Assembly: GCF_020075545.1 (NCBI RefSeq)
Contig: NZ_JAIQZK010000002.1
Span: 124,001 to 188,000 of the forward strand
DNA: 64,000 nt
Source: Nocardioides sp. TRM66260-LWL
GTDB lineage: Bacteria; Actinomycetota; Actinomycetes; Propionibacteriales; Nocardioidaceae
Direction of reading: 5' to 3'
Notes under the pieces: generated by a model
What the model was told of the DNA's origin: nothing
The model's database searches: none
Seen by the model: the letters and a program-made list of their open reading frames with translations, nothing else
Position numbers and translations under genes: made by a program
Shown here: piece after piece, positions 1 to 7,810 of the stretch
Numbering within the stretch: the first letter of the stretch is position 1
Layout of the letters: every line of letters begins with the position of its first letter

Positions 1-196
1 GGCCCAGGGTGCCGTCCTCGAACTCGAGCAGCTCGTTCGCCATGGCCGAGGGCAGGCCGCTGACGCGGGCGATGCCGTCACCGGCGGAGGCGACGGTGCC
101 GACCTCCTCCTTGGAGGCGGCCTCGGGCTGGTAGTCGGCGACGTACTTCGCCAGTGCGTCGCGGATCTCCTCCGGCCGGATGGAGAGCTCCGTCAT
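1..196 (-). CDS. atpA: F1 ATP synthase alpha subunit, N-terminal fragment
   Basis: The visible 65 residues ([19 protein letters not shown]...) match the N-terminus of the F1 alpha subunit, which forms the alternating alpha3beta3 head and carries the regulatory nucleotide sites. The gene runs off the left edge, so the P-loop is not visible. The start is the ATG at 194-196. A GAGAGAAGGCACCACC-type purine-rich stretch precedes it. It is the next gene after atpH in the usual order a-c-b-delta-alpha, so it is surely part of the same operon, which is read leftward. Confidence 0.95.
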   Translation of the reverse strand, partial: MTELSIRPEEIRDALAKYVADYQPEAASKEEVGTVASAGDGIARVSGLPSAMANELLEFEDGTLG

Positions 197-252
197 GGTG
201 GTGCCTTCTCTCTTGTCTGTCGTCGAAGTCGTGGGCGGCTGGGGCGGGAGGC

Positions 253-1070
253 TCAGCCGGCGAGGCGGCGCGTGGCCTCGTCGAGGCGGCTGGAGACGGT
301 GCCGTCGATGACGTCGTCCCCGATCTCGACCCGGATGCCGCCGATGACGCTGGGGTCGACCAGCAGGTTGAGGTGGACCGGTCGGCCGTACTGACGCGCG
401 AGCGCGTCGGCGAGCCGGGTGCGGTCGGCGTCGGAGAGCGGACGGGCCACGCGGACGGTGGCGACGCTCTCGCCGTGCACCTCCGAGGCGACCCGCTGGA
501 ACTCGTGCAGGGCCACGGCCACCGTGCGGTGGCTGCTGGCCACGGCCCGGACGGCCAGGGCGACCGTGCTGGGCAGGGCCTTGCCGCCGAGGAGGTCCTC
601 GATCAGCGACGCCTTCGCGGCCGTGGTGCGAGCCGGGTCGGCGAGCGCGTCACGCAGCTCGGGAGCGTGCTTGACCGCCTCGCCGAAGGAGAACAGCTCG
701 TCGGCGAGCCGCCCGGACTCGGCACCGGCCGAGCGGACCGAGGCCACCACCGAGAGGTGCTCCAGGGCGTCGGCGAGGTCGCGGGTGGAGGTCCACCGCT
801 TGATCACCGCCGTGGCCACCAGCTCGAGGGTCTCGGACCGCAGCCGCGGACCGAGCACCTCGCGCACCAGGCCGGACTTGGCCTCCGAGGCGATCGAGCC
901 GTCGGTGAGGAAGCGCCGCAGCGCACCCTCCGCACGCAGGGTCTCGGCGACGTCGAAGAGCTCGCGCCCCACGACGGCGGCGGTCTCCTGCGAGCCGGAG
1001 ACGGCACCGGCCAGGGCCTGGTCGAGCGCGGCGACGGCGTCGGCCGAGCCGCCTCGGAAGCCTCGTGCCA

Positions 1071-1071
<1 letters not shown>
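253..1071 (-). CDS. atpH: ATP synthase delta subunit
   Basis: Delta (OSCP-like) subunit of the F1Fo ATP synthase. It sits on top of the F1 head and ties it to the b-subunit stator. The protein is 272 aa, longer than the roughly 180 aa of enteric delta but usual for Streptomyces-type actinobacteria, where delta is an independent long protein. In mycobacteria it is fused to b. The C-terminal part ([20 protein letters not shown]) is the conserved OSCP signature. Its ATG shares one base with the atpF stop (TGATG), so translation of the two stator subunits is probably coupled. Confidence 0.95.
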
Positions 1072-1637
<566 letters not shown>

Positions 1638-1655
1638 CTAGTCAGCCTCCGCGAA

Positions 1656-1865
1656 TCAGGGCTGGAGGACGAACGCGAGCGCCAGCGAGATGATGAAGAA
1701 CTGCTCGGCGAGCACGAAGCCGAAGATGGCGATGCTCTGGAGTCGGCCCTGCGCCTCCGGCTGACGGGCGACGCCCGAGACGTACGCGGCGAAGATCAGG
1801 CCGACGCCGATCGCCGGGCCGATGGCGGCCAGGCCGAGGCCGATCATGTTCAGGGTGCCACCCAT
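1656..1865 (-). CDS. atpE: ATP synthase Fo subunit c
   Basis: Proteolipid forming the proton-driven c-ring, 69 aa. Two hydrophobic helices flank the conserved polar loop ARQPE (residues 33-37). The proton-binding carboxylate is Glu54 in the second helix (FVLAEQFF). I chose the ATG at 1863-1865 rather than the upstream in-frame start at 1892, because AAAGGAAAC lies just upstream of it and the product then starts MGGTLNMIG, the normal c-subunit length. The c-ring is needed in many copies per complex, so a strong ribosome binding site makes sense here. Confidence 0.95.
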   Translation of the reverse strand: MGGTLNMIGLGLAAIGPAIGVGLIFAAYVSGVARQPEAQGRLQSIAIFGFVLAEQFFIISLALAFVLQP

Positions 1866-2007
1866 GGGGGTTTCCTTTCGGTTGGGCCGCACCGGTCTGG
1901 TCGGTGCGCCGTAGTGGGTTCTGCGGAGGAGTGCTCTGGGGGTCGTGCCGGTGCTGCGGGTGCTGCGGGTCGTGCGGTTCGTGGGAGGCGCGCGGCGGCC
2001 GGGGCCG

Positions 2008-2805
2008 TCAGTGCTCCTCGGCGATGGCGCTGCCGATGTACATGGCGGCCAGCAGGGTGATGACGTAGGCCTGGAGGAACATCACCAGCATGTCGAGGAA
2101 GCTGACCGCGATGCCGATGACGAAGGAGAGGACGCCGGCGGTGATGCCCAGCGCCTTCGGGTCGTAGGACGAGATCAGGTACTCGGCGCCGGTGGCGAAC
2201 AGGATCAGGAGCAGGTGGCCGGCGAACATCGTCGCGAAGAGTCGCAGGGCCAGCGTGAACGGCCGGACGATGATGTTGGAGAAGAACTCCAGCGGCACGA
2301 GCGCGATGAGGATGGGGCCGCTGATGCCGCCCGGCACGGTCTGGTGCTTGAGGTAGCCGAAGAAGCCGTGCTTGGCGATGCCGACGCCGTTGTAGATCAG
2401 CCAGATGACCAGGGCGATGGCGATCGGGAAGCCGATCCGGGACATCGACGGGAACTGGAGGAGCGGGATGACGCCGTAGAAGTTGTTGACCAGCACGAAG
2501 GTGAAGATCGCGAAGAGGATCGGCACGAACCGCTGGAAGTCGTGGGCGCCGATGGTGTCGCGGGCGATGCTGTTGCGGACGAAGTCGTAGACGTACTCGC
2601 CGGCGAACTGCAGCCGGCCCGGCACGACCGCGGCGCGGCGCGACATCGCGTAGAAGAGGCCGAGGATCAGCACGGCCGAGAGGACCACGAGGATCATCGG
2701 CTTGGTCGCGCCGGCGAACAGCGGGTCGAGCTCGAAGTCGAGGGGGCCCGGGATGTGGGGACCCTCGCCGGCGGCCCGGATCACGCTCGTCGCGATGAGG
2801 CTCAC
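2008..2805 (-). CDS. atpB: ATP synthase Fo subunit a
   Basis: The proton-channel subunit next to the c-ring, 265 aa, with five to six membrane helices. The essential arginine of the half-channels is Arg188 in [10 protein letters not shown] (residues 181-190). The start is a GTG at 2803-2805 with AGGAGA directly upstream. It is the first structural gene of the operon. A 193-nt untranslated gap separates it from atpI, and this gap carries a candidate promoter. A 142-nt gap follows it before atpE. Confidence 0.95.
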   Translation of the reverse strand: MSLIATSVIRAAGEGPHIPGPLDFELDPLFAGATKPMILVVLSAVLILGLFYAMSRRAAVVPGRLQFAGEYVYDFVRNSIARDTIGAHDFQRFVPILFAIFTFVLVNNFYGVIPLLQFPSMSRIGFPIAIALVIWLIYNGVGIAKHGFFGYLKHQTVPGGISGPILIALVPLEFFSNIIVRPFTLALRLFATMFAGHLLLILFATGAEYLISSYDPKALGITAGVLSFVIGIAVSFLDMLVMFLQAYVITLLAAMYIGSAIAEEH

Positions 2806-2975
2806 TGCATCTCCTGAAAGTCGGTTCCTACGGCTGCGTGTCGTGTGGCGTCGGCATGCGGGTGAGCGCGGGACTCCCGAGCGCGCGCCATGCCGGGCTC
2901 GCGCTGCGGTGGCGCGGTCGGACAGGGGGTCGGCGTGCGATCGCGACCGGCCCGGTGGGGGCGGTCGCGCACCGG

Positions 2976-2981
2976 ACGATA
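2976..2981 (-). promoter_or_regulatory. Candidate -10 of the atpBEFHA operon
   Basis: TATCGT (read on the minus strand) fits the actinobacterial -10 TAnnnT and lies about 170 nt before the atpB start, in the gap after atpI. No clear -35 is visible. It would let the structural genes be transcribed separately from atpI, with a long leader. This is an inference from motif and position only. Confidence 0.4.
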
Positions 2982-2998
2982 GCAGGGGCGGGGGGTGC

Positions 2999-3466
2999 TC
3001 ACGCGCCCGCCTCCTCGTCGAGATCGTAGGTCGGGATGCGCTGGCGGAGCACCGCGACGGACTGCGCCGCCACCCATGCCACGCACACCGCCATGACGCC
3101 CAGCCCGAGCCAGGTGCGCGAGAGGGCGTCGTCGAGCAGGCCCGAGCCGTTCATCACCAGGAAGAAGAGCCCGAGGAGGGCCACCTGGAGGGTGTAGGTC
3201 ATCAGCGCCGCGCCCAGGGCGGCGGCCGGGACGGCGGTCGCGACGAGGTCGACGGCGTAGGCGCCGAGGAGGAAGACCGCGAGCGTCACGCCGGCGCCGA
3301 GCGCCGCTCCCCCGGCTCCGCGGCCGGAGTCGACGGCGGCCGCGACGAGCACCAGCGCGAGGCTGACGCCGGCGCCGACGAGCGCCGCCCGGAGCAGGGC
3401 CGGGCGCCCCGTCGACCGGCGGCGCGAGGGCGCCTGCTGCGGTCCGGCGGTGCGGTCGGTCGTCAT
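2999..3466 (-). CDS. atpI: AtpI-like small membrane protein
   Basis: Likely ATP synthase protein I, an accessory membrane protein thought to help c-ring assembly or ion handling. The call rests mainly on position just before atpB and on topology: after a basic, Arg/Ser-rich N-terminus of about 40 residues there are four hydrophobic segments (LLRAALVGAGVSLALVLVA; GAALGAGVTLAVFLLGAY; LMTYTLQVALLGLFFLV; WLGLGVMAVCVAWVAA). I chose the ATG at 3464-3466 (MTTDRTAG), giving 155 aa. A start at 3538 would add an arginine-rich tail and would lie inside the promoter. AtpI sequences diverge widely, so the family call is moderate. Confidence 0.75.
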   Translation of the reverse strand: MTTDRTAGPQQAPSRRRSTGRPALLRAALVGAGVSLALVLVAAAVDSGRGAGGAALGAGVTLAVFLLGAYAVDLVATAVPAAALGAALMTYTLQVALLGLFFLVMNGSGLLDDALSRTWLGLGVMAVCVAWVAAQSVAVLRQRIPTYDLDEEAGA

Positions 3467-3530
3467 GGTCGGCGGCCGTTCTGGTCGGGGTCTGGCGGGA
3501 GCTCGAGCGGCCTCTCGACCGCTCGTGAAA

Positions 3531-3560
3531 ACTATCACAAGGTCACCGGAGGGCGGTCAA
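3531..3560 (-). promoter_or_regulatory. Promoter upstream of atpI
   Basis: On the minus strand TTGACC (3555-3560) is followed 18 nt later by GATAGT (3531-3536), a good housekeeping sigma promoter. The leader to the atpI start is about 60 nt. The same hexamers at the same 18-nt spacing drive the desaturase reductase gene at 23771-23800. Confidence 0.7.
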
Positions 3561-3579
3561 CTGGATCGTTCCAGAGAGC

Positions 3580-3627
3580 CCTCCCCCGCCTGGCGCCGGC
3601 CCTGCCAGGGGGCTGGCGAGGGCTCAG
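3580..3627 (-). terminator. Hairpin at the end of wecA
   Basis: AGCCCTC at the left and GAGGGCT at the right can pair, enclosing a GC-rich, partly pairing centre (CTGGC/GCCAG). The hairpin overlaps the wecA stop codon. There is no T tract. It could end wecA transcription before the atpI promoter. Confidence 0.45.
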
Positions 3628-4769
3628 GCGCCCCCGGCGGGGAGGGTCGGGACGACCGGCTCCTCGCTCTCGGGAATGGCGAAGGTGAGCACGACCGCGA
3701 CGACGGTCGAGACGGCCAGCGTCGCCCACACCCACGGGGCGGCGTAGAGGCTGGCGACGACGGTCCCGAAGGAGATCAGGGCCGCCCACATCCACATGAT
3801 CATCACCGCCCGTCGCTGCGAGTGGCCGATCTCGAGCAGCCGGTGGTGCAGGTGCTGCTTGTCGGGGGCGAAGGGCGAGCGGCCCTGCGCCGTGCGTCTC
3901 ACCACCGCAAGCACGAGGTCGAGCAGCGGCACGATCAGCACCGCCAGCGGCGGCAGCAGGAGCGGCAGCAGGGTCGGCGCGAGGCTCGCCTGCCCGCCCG
4001 CGCCGCCCTGGCTCAGGTCGCCGTCGGCGAACTGGCCGGTGAGGGTGATCGCGCTGGCCGAGAGCACCAGGCCCAGCAGCATCGAGCCGGAGTCGCCCAT
4101 GAAGAGCCGGGCCGGGTTGACGTTGTGCGGCAGGAAGCCCGCGCACACGCCCGCCAGGGCGATGGCGAGGAAGGCCGCCGACGTCGCGCGGTCGGCGTTG
4201 TTGATGCGGGTGAGCTGGTAGCAGAACACGAAGAACGCCAGGGCCCCGAGGCCGACCATGCCGGCGGCCAGGCCGTCGAGCCCGTCGACGAAGTTCACCG
4301 CGTTGACCGTGGCGACGACGACGAAGCCCGTCAGCAGCGCGCCCTGGGCGGGGTCGAGGGAGAAGACCGTGCCGTCGGTAGTCGGGAAGTAGTAGAAGCG
4401 GATGCCCGAGGCGACCAGGAAGCCCGCCGCGAGCACCTGGCCGCCGAGCTTGGTGAGGGCGTCGAGCTCGAAGAGGTCGTCGAGCACCCCGACGGCGCAG
4501 ATCATCACGCCGGCCGCGACCACCACCCCGGCGTCGTGGAAGACCGCGAGGCCGCTGGAGAGGAACGGCAGGTGCCGGGCGACCAGGAGCGCGGAGACCA
4601 GGCCGCCGCACATGGCGATGCCGCCGAAGTACGGGATCGGCACGTCGTGGACGTCGCGGTCGCGCACCCGCGCCACCGCCCCGAGGCGCAGGGCGCTCTC
4701 GCGGGCCAGCACCGTCAGCAGGTAGGTGACGGCGGCCGCGACCACGAAGACCAGCGCGTACTCCCGCAC
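3624..4769 (-). CDS. wecA: Polyprenyl-phosphate N-acetylglucosamine-1-phosphate transferase (WecA/TagO type)
   Basis: Integral membrane enzyme of the MraY/WecA superfamily, 381 aa and about ten helices. It moves GlcNAc-1-phosphate from UDP-GlcNAc to decaprenyl phosphate, the first step of arabinogalactan-like or teichoic wall polymer synthesis. Visible motifs: DDLFELDALTKLGGQ (near residue 95), NFVDGLDGLAAG (about 160), GDSGSMLLG (about 230) and the cytoplasmic HLHHRLLEIGHS loop (about 305). The start is a GTG at 4767-4769, only 4 nt after the tsaC stop, so the genes are co-transcribed. The WecA/TagO alternatives cannot be separated by sequence alone. The position upstream of atp genes is conserved in actinobacteria. 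Confidence 0.9.
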   Translation of the reverse strand: MREYALVFVVAAAVTYLLTVLARESALRLGAVARVRDRDVHDVPIPYFGGIAMCGGLVSALLVARHLPFLSSGLAVFHDAGVVVAAGVMICAVGVLDDLFELDALTKLGGQVLAAGFLVASGIRFYYFPTTDGTVFSLDPAQGALLTGFVVVATVNAVNFVDGLDGLAAGMVGLGALAFFVFCYQLTRINNADRATSAAFLAIALAGVCAGFLPHNVNPARLFMGDSGSMLLGLVLSASAITLTGQFADGDLSQGGAGGQASLAPTLLPLLLPPLAVLIVPLLDLVLAVVRRTAQGRSPFAPDKQHLHHRLLEIGHSQRRAVMIMWMWAALISFGTVVASLYAAPWVWATLAVSTVVAVVLTFAIPESEEPVVPTLPAGGA

Positions 4770-4773
4770 CGGC

Positions 4774-5439
4774 TCAGTCCTCCAGCGTCAGCACGGCCCC
4801 CAGGGGCTCCAGGACGGCGTTGAGCTCCTCCAGCGAGAGGGCCCCGAGGCGCAGCACCCGCCCGGCGTCGGTCGTGACGTCGACGATGGTGGACGCCTCG
4901 CCCTTGGGCGAGGGCCCGGCGTCGACGATCACCTCGACGTCCTCGCCCAGCATCTTCTCGGCCGCGTCGGCGTCGACGGCGGCCGGCAGGCCCGTCTTGT
5001 TCGCCGAGCTGACCGCGAGCGGGCCGGTGCGCTCGAGGATCTCGCGGGTGATCTCGTGGTCGGGCATCCGCACCGCGACGGTGCCGCGGGTCTCGCCGAG
5101 GTCCCAGTCGAGGGACGGCTGCTGGTGGCAGACCAGCGTCAGCGGGCCGGGCCAGAAGGCCTCGACGAGCGCACGCGCGTAGCCGGGCACCCGCACCGCG
5201 AGCGCGTCGAGGGTGCTCGCGGCGCTGACCAGCACCGGCGGGGGCATCTGCCGGCCCCGGCCCTTGGCGGCCAGCAGTCCGGCGACCGCCTCGGCGTCGA
5301 AGGCGTCGGCGGCGATGCCGTACACGGTGTCGGTCGGGATGACGACCAGTCCGCCGCGCTGGAGCGCCAGGCTCGCCGCGTCGATCGCCTCCTCGCGCTC
5401 CTCGTCGGTGGTCGTGGGGTATCGCGTCACGGGGGTCAT
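4774..5439 (-). CDS. tsaC: L-threonylcarbamoyladenylate synthase (YrdC/Sua5 family)
   Basis: Makes threonylcarbamoyl-AMP from threonine, bicarbonate and ATP for the t6A modification at position 37 of ANN-decoding tRNAs. The 221-aa protein is a single YrdC domain. It has the signature LQRGGLVVIPTDTVYGIAAD near residue 30 and the SANKTG motif near 145. It lacks the extra C-terminal Sua5 domain, so it is TsaC-like in length. The ATG overlaps the prmC stop by 4 nt (ATGA). Grouping with prmC and prfA puts three translation-fidelity genes in one operon. Confidence 0.92.
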   Translation of the reverse strand: MTPVTRYPTTTDEEREEAIDAASLALQRGGLVVIPTDTVYGIAADAFDAEAVAGLLAAKGRGRQMPPPVLVSAASTLDALAVRVPGYARALVEAFWPGPLTLVCHQQPSLDWDLGETRGTVAVRMPDHEITREILERTGPLAVSSANKTGLPAAVDADAAEKMLGEDVEVIVDAGPSPKGEASTIVDVTTDAGRVLRLGALSLEELNAVLEPLGAVLTLED

Positions 5440-6278
5440 CGTGCCAGCCGTGCGGTGGTGAAGCGCGCACGACCGGCCAGGTCGACGTGGTCGCGCACCT
5501 CGACCCAGCGACCGACCTCGGCGAAGACGGCCGGCGCCGAGGCGCCCTGGACGTCGGCGTGCTCGGCGCCGACCACGCCCCCGGGCCGCAGCAGCACGGC
5601 GGCCCGGCGGGCGAGGACGCGCAGCGCCGTCAGCCCGTCGTCCCCGGAGAAGAGCGCGAGGTGCGGGTCGTGGTCGCGGGCCTCCGGCGCCACCGACTCC
5701 CAGGCCTCCAGCGGCACGTACGGCGGGTTGCAGACCACGACGTCGACGCCGCCGGCGAGGTCGTCGAAGGCCTCGCCCATGTCGCCCAGGCGCAGGTCGA
5801 CGCCCGTGCCCGCGAGGTTGCGCTCGGCCCAGGCGTGCGCGCCGGGATCGAGCTCGACGGCGTGGACGCGGGCGTGGGGCACCTCGTCGACGACGCTGCG
5901 GGCGATCGCGCCCGAGCCGGTGCAGAGGTCGACGACCACCGGCGCCTCAAGCGCCGCGGCCTGCTCGATCGCCCAGCCCGCCAGCAGCTCGGTCTCGGGC
6001 CGCGGCACGAAGACGCCGGGGCCGACGGCGAGCTCGACGTGCCGGAACGCGGCGAGGCCCGTCAGGTGCTGCAGCGGCTCCCGCGCGGCCCGGCGGGCGA
6101 GCAGCGCCTCGAACCGCCCCAGCGCGTCGTCCGGCACCTGCTCGACCAGCGGGAGCCGGCCGCGCACGGTGCCGAGCACGTGGGCGAGGAGCTCGGCGGC
6201 GTCGTGCTCGGGGCTCGCCACACCCGCGGCCGCGAGCCGCGCGGCCGCGTCGGCCAGCAGCCGCCTCGGCGGGGTCAT
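5436..6278 (-). CDS. prmC: Peptide chain release factor N5-glutamine methyltransferase
   Basis: SAM-dependent enzyme that methylates the glutamine of the GGQ motif in RF1 and RF2. The 280-aa protein has an N-terminal helical domain that recognises the release factor (about 1-90) and a Rossmann methyltransferase domain. This carries [12 protein letters not shown] (SAM site) and the catalytic NPPY motif ([10 protein letters not shown]). The start ATG at 6276-6278 overlaps the prfA stop by 4 nt, so enzyme and substrate are translationally coupled. The common SAM-loop form is DLGTGSG; here the third residue is Cys. Confidence 0.95.
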   Translation of the reverse strand: MTPPRRLLADAAARLAAAGVASPEHDAAELLAHVLGTVRGRLPLVEQVPDDALGRFEALLARRAAREPLQHLTGLAAFRHVELAVGPGVFVPRPETELLAGWAIEQAAALEAPVVVDLCTGSGAIARSVVDEVPHARVHAVELDPGAHAWAERNLAGTGVDLRLGDMGEAFDDLAGGVDVVVCNPPYVPLEAWESVAPEARDHDPHLALFSGDDGLTALRVLARRAAVLLRPGGVVGAEHADVQGASAPAVFAEVGRWVEVRDHVDLAGRARFTTARLAR

Positions 6279-7351
6279 CCCTCCCCCAGCGCCGCCAGGC
6301 GGGTCGCGAGGTCGGCCTCGACGCAGGAGTCGAGCACCGGCTGCAGGTCGCCGTCGAGCACCTGGTCGAGGTTGTGCGCCTTGTAGCCGGTGCGGTGGTC
6401 GGAGATGCGGTTCTCGGGGAAGTTGTAGGTGCGGATGCGCTCGGAGCGGTCGACCGTGCGCACCTGGCTGCGGCGGGCGTCGCTCGCCTCGGCGTCGGCC
6501 GCCTCCTGCGCTGCGGCCAGCAGGCGCGAGCGCAGGATCCGCAGCGCCTGCTCCTTGTTCTGCAGCTGGCTCTTCTCGTTCTGGCAGCTGACGACGATGC
6601 CCGTGGGCAGGTGGGTGATGCGCACCGCGGAGTCGGTGGTGTTGACGCTCTGGCCCCCGGGCCCCGAGCTGCGGAAGACGTCGATGCGCAGGTCGTTCTC
6701 GTCGATCGTGACGTCGACGGGCTCGGCCTCCGCCAGCACCAGCACCCCGGCCGCGCTGGTGTGCACGCGCCCCTGCGACTCCGTGACCGGCACTCGCTGC
6801 ACGCGGTGCACGCCGCCCTCGAACTTCAGCAGCGCGTACGGGGCCTCGCCGGGCTCGGGGGCGCCCTTGGCCTTGACCGCGACGGTGACCGACTTGTAGC
6901 CGCCGAGGTCGGACGGGGTGGCGTCGATGAGCTCGACGCTCCATCCCCGGCGCTCGGCGTAGCGGGTGTACATGCGCAGGAGGTCGCCGGCGAACAGCGC
7001 GGACTCCTCCCCGCCCTCGCCGGACTTCACCTCGACGATGACGTCCTTGTCGTCGGCGGGATCGCGCGGGACGAGCAGCCGACGCAGCCGCTCCTCGACC
7101 TCGCCGCGACGCGCCTCCAGGGCGTCGGCCTCGGCGGCGAAGGCGGCGTCGTCGCCGGCGAGCTCACGGGCCGCACCGATGTCGTCGCCGAGCCGCTGCC
7201 ACTCGCGCCACGTGCCGACGATCGCCGAGAGCGCCGCGTAGCGCTGGTTCAGCCGCTTGGCCAGGCGCGGGTCCGCATGGGTCTCGGGCAGCGCCAGGCG
7301 CGTCTCGAGCTCGGCGTGCTCGGCGAGCATGCCCTCGACGGCGTCGAACAA
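6275..7351 (-). CDS. prfA: Peptide chain release factor 1
   Basis: Terminates translation at UAA and UAG. The 358-aa protein has the RF1 tripeptide anticodon PVT (residues 188-190), which separates it from RF2 (SPF). It also has the catalytic GGQ loop [14 protein letters not shown] (GGQ at 232-234). The start is a TTG at 7349-7351 supported by GGAGG 5 nt upstream; no ATG or GTG fits better. The rpmE terminator lies in the 102-nt gap upstream, so prfA probably has its own promoter or depends on read-through. Confidence 0.96.
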   Translation of the reverse strand: MFDAVEGMLAEHAELETRLALPETHADPRLAKRLNQRYAALSAIVGTWREWQRLGDDIGAARELAGDDAAFAAEADALEARRGEVEERLRRLLVPRDPADDKDVIVEVKSGEGGEESALFAGDLLRMYTRYAERRGWSVELIDATPSDLGGYKSVTVAVKAKGAPEPGEAPYALLKFEGGVHRVQRVPVTESQGRVHTSAAGVLVLAEAEPVDVTIDENDLRIDVFRSSGPGGQSVNTTDSAVRITHLPTGIVVSCQNEKSQLQNKEQALRILRSRLLAAAQEAADAEASDARRSQVRTVDRSERIRTYNFPENRISDHRTGYKAHNLDQVLDGDLQPVLDSCVEADLATRLAALGEG

Positions 7352-7409
7352 CGGGGCCTCCGGCGGTGCTGTGCGGGTGACGGGCGGTGACGGGCGGGAG
7401 AACGCGAAC

Positions 7410-7441
7410 GCCGGCCCCCCGTCCGAAGACGGAGGGCCGGC
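7410..7441 (-). terminator. Terminator of rpmE (14-bp stem, UUCG loop)
   Basis: A 14-bp stem (one T-G pair) built from GCCGGCCCTCCGTC and its partner closes on a TTCG tetraloop on the minus strand, the most stable RNA tetraloop. It lies 13 nt after the rpmE stop. There is no T tract, as is usual for high-GC actinobacteria. Confidence 0.8.
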
Positions 7442-7453
7442 GCTCGGTGCGGG

Positions 7454-7678
7454 CTACTTGCCCTGGTTGGCCTTGGCCTTGGCGTAGCGGGCCTCGAACC
7501 GGGCGACGCGGCCGCCGGTGTCGAGGATCTTCTGCTTGCCGGTGTAGAACGGGTGGCACTGCGAGCAGACGTCGGCGTGGATCGAGCCGGAGGTCGCGGT
7601 GCTGCGGGTCTCGAACTGCGCGCCGCAGGTGCAGGTGACCTGGGTGACGACGTAGTCGGGGTGGATGTCCTTCTTCAT
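7454..7678 (-). CDS. rpmE: 50S ribosomal protein L31 (bL31), zinc-binding form
   Basis: Large-subunit protein bridging the central protuberance to the small subunit. The product is 74 aa from the ATG at 7676-7678 (MKKDIHPDY), preceded by GAGGA. It has the four-cysteine zinc site CTC...CSQC (residues 16, 18, 37 and 40), so it is the C+ paralogue expected to be exchanged for a zinc-free form under zinc limitation. No such paralogue is in the window. A strong hairpin follows it. Confidence 0.95.
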   Translation of the reverse strand: MKKDIHPDYVVTQVTCTCGAQFETRSTATSGSIHADVCSQCHPFYTGKQKILDTGGRVARFEARYAKAKANQGK

Positions 7679-7769
7679 GGGTCCTCGTCTCGTGAACGGG
7701 CTCCGGGTCGTCAAGGCGGGATGCCGGGACGTGAACCGGTGCCGAGGTGCGATTGTGCCAACGCCGCGG

Positions 7770-7796
7770 GCGGCCGGCCAATTCCCGGCCGGCCGC
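7770..7796 (-). terminator. Terminator of rho
   Basis: A perfect 10-bp stem GCGGCCGGCC / GGCCGGCCGC with a 7-nt loop lies 14 nt after the rho stop on the minus strand. It has no T tract. It separates rho from rpmE. Confidence 0.75.
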
Positions 7797-7810
7797 GCCC
7801 CGGACGCCGC

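Noticed and set aside
1866..2007. Possible small gene or RNA in the atpB-atpE gap
   Set aside because: Only short GTGCTGCGG-like repeats and a weak 6-bp hairpin (GCACCG/CGGTGC); no start with a ribosome binding site and no conserved RNA pattern recognised.
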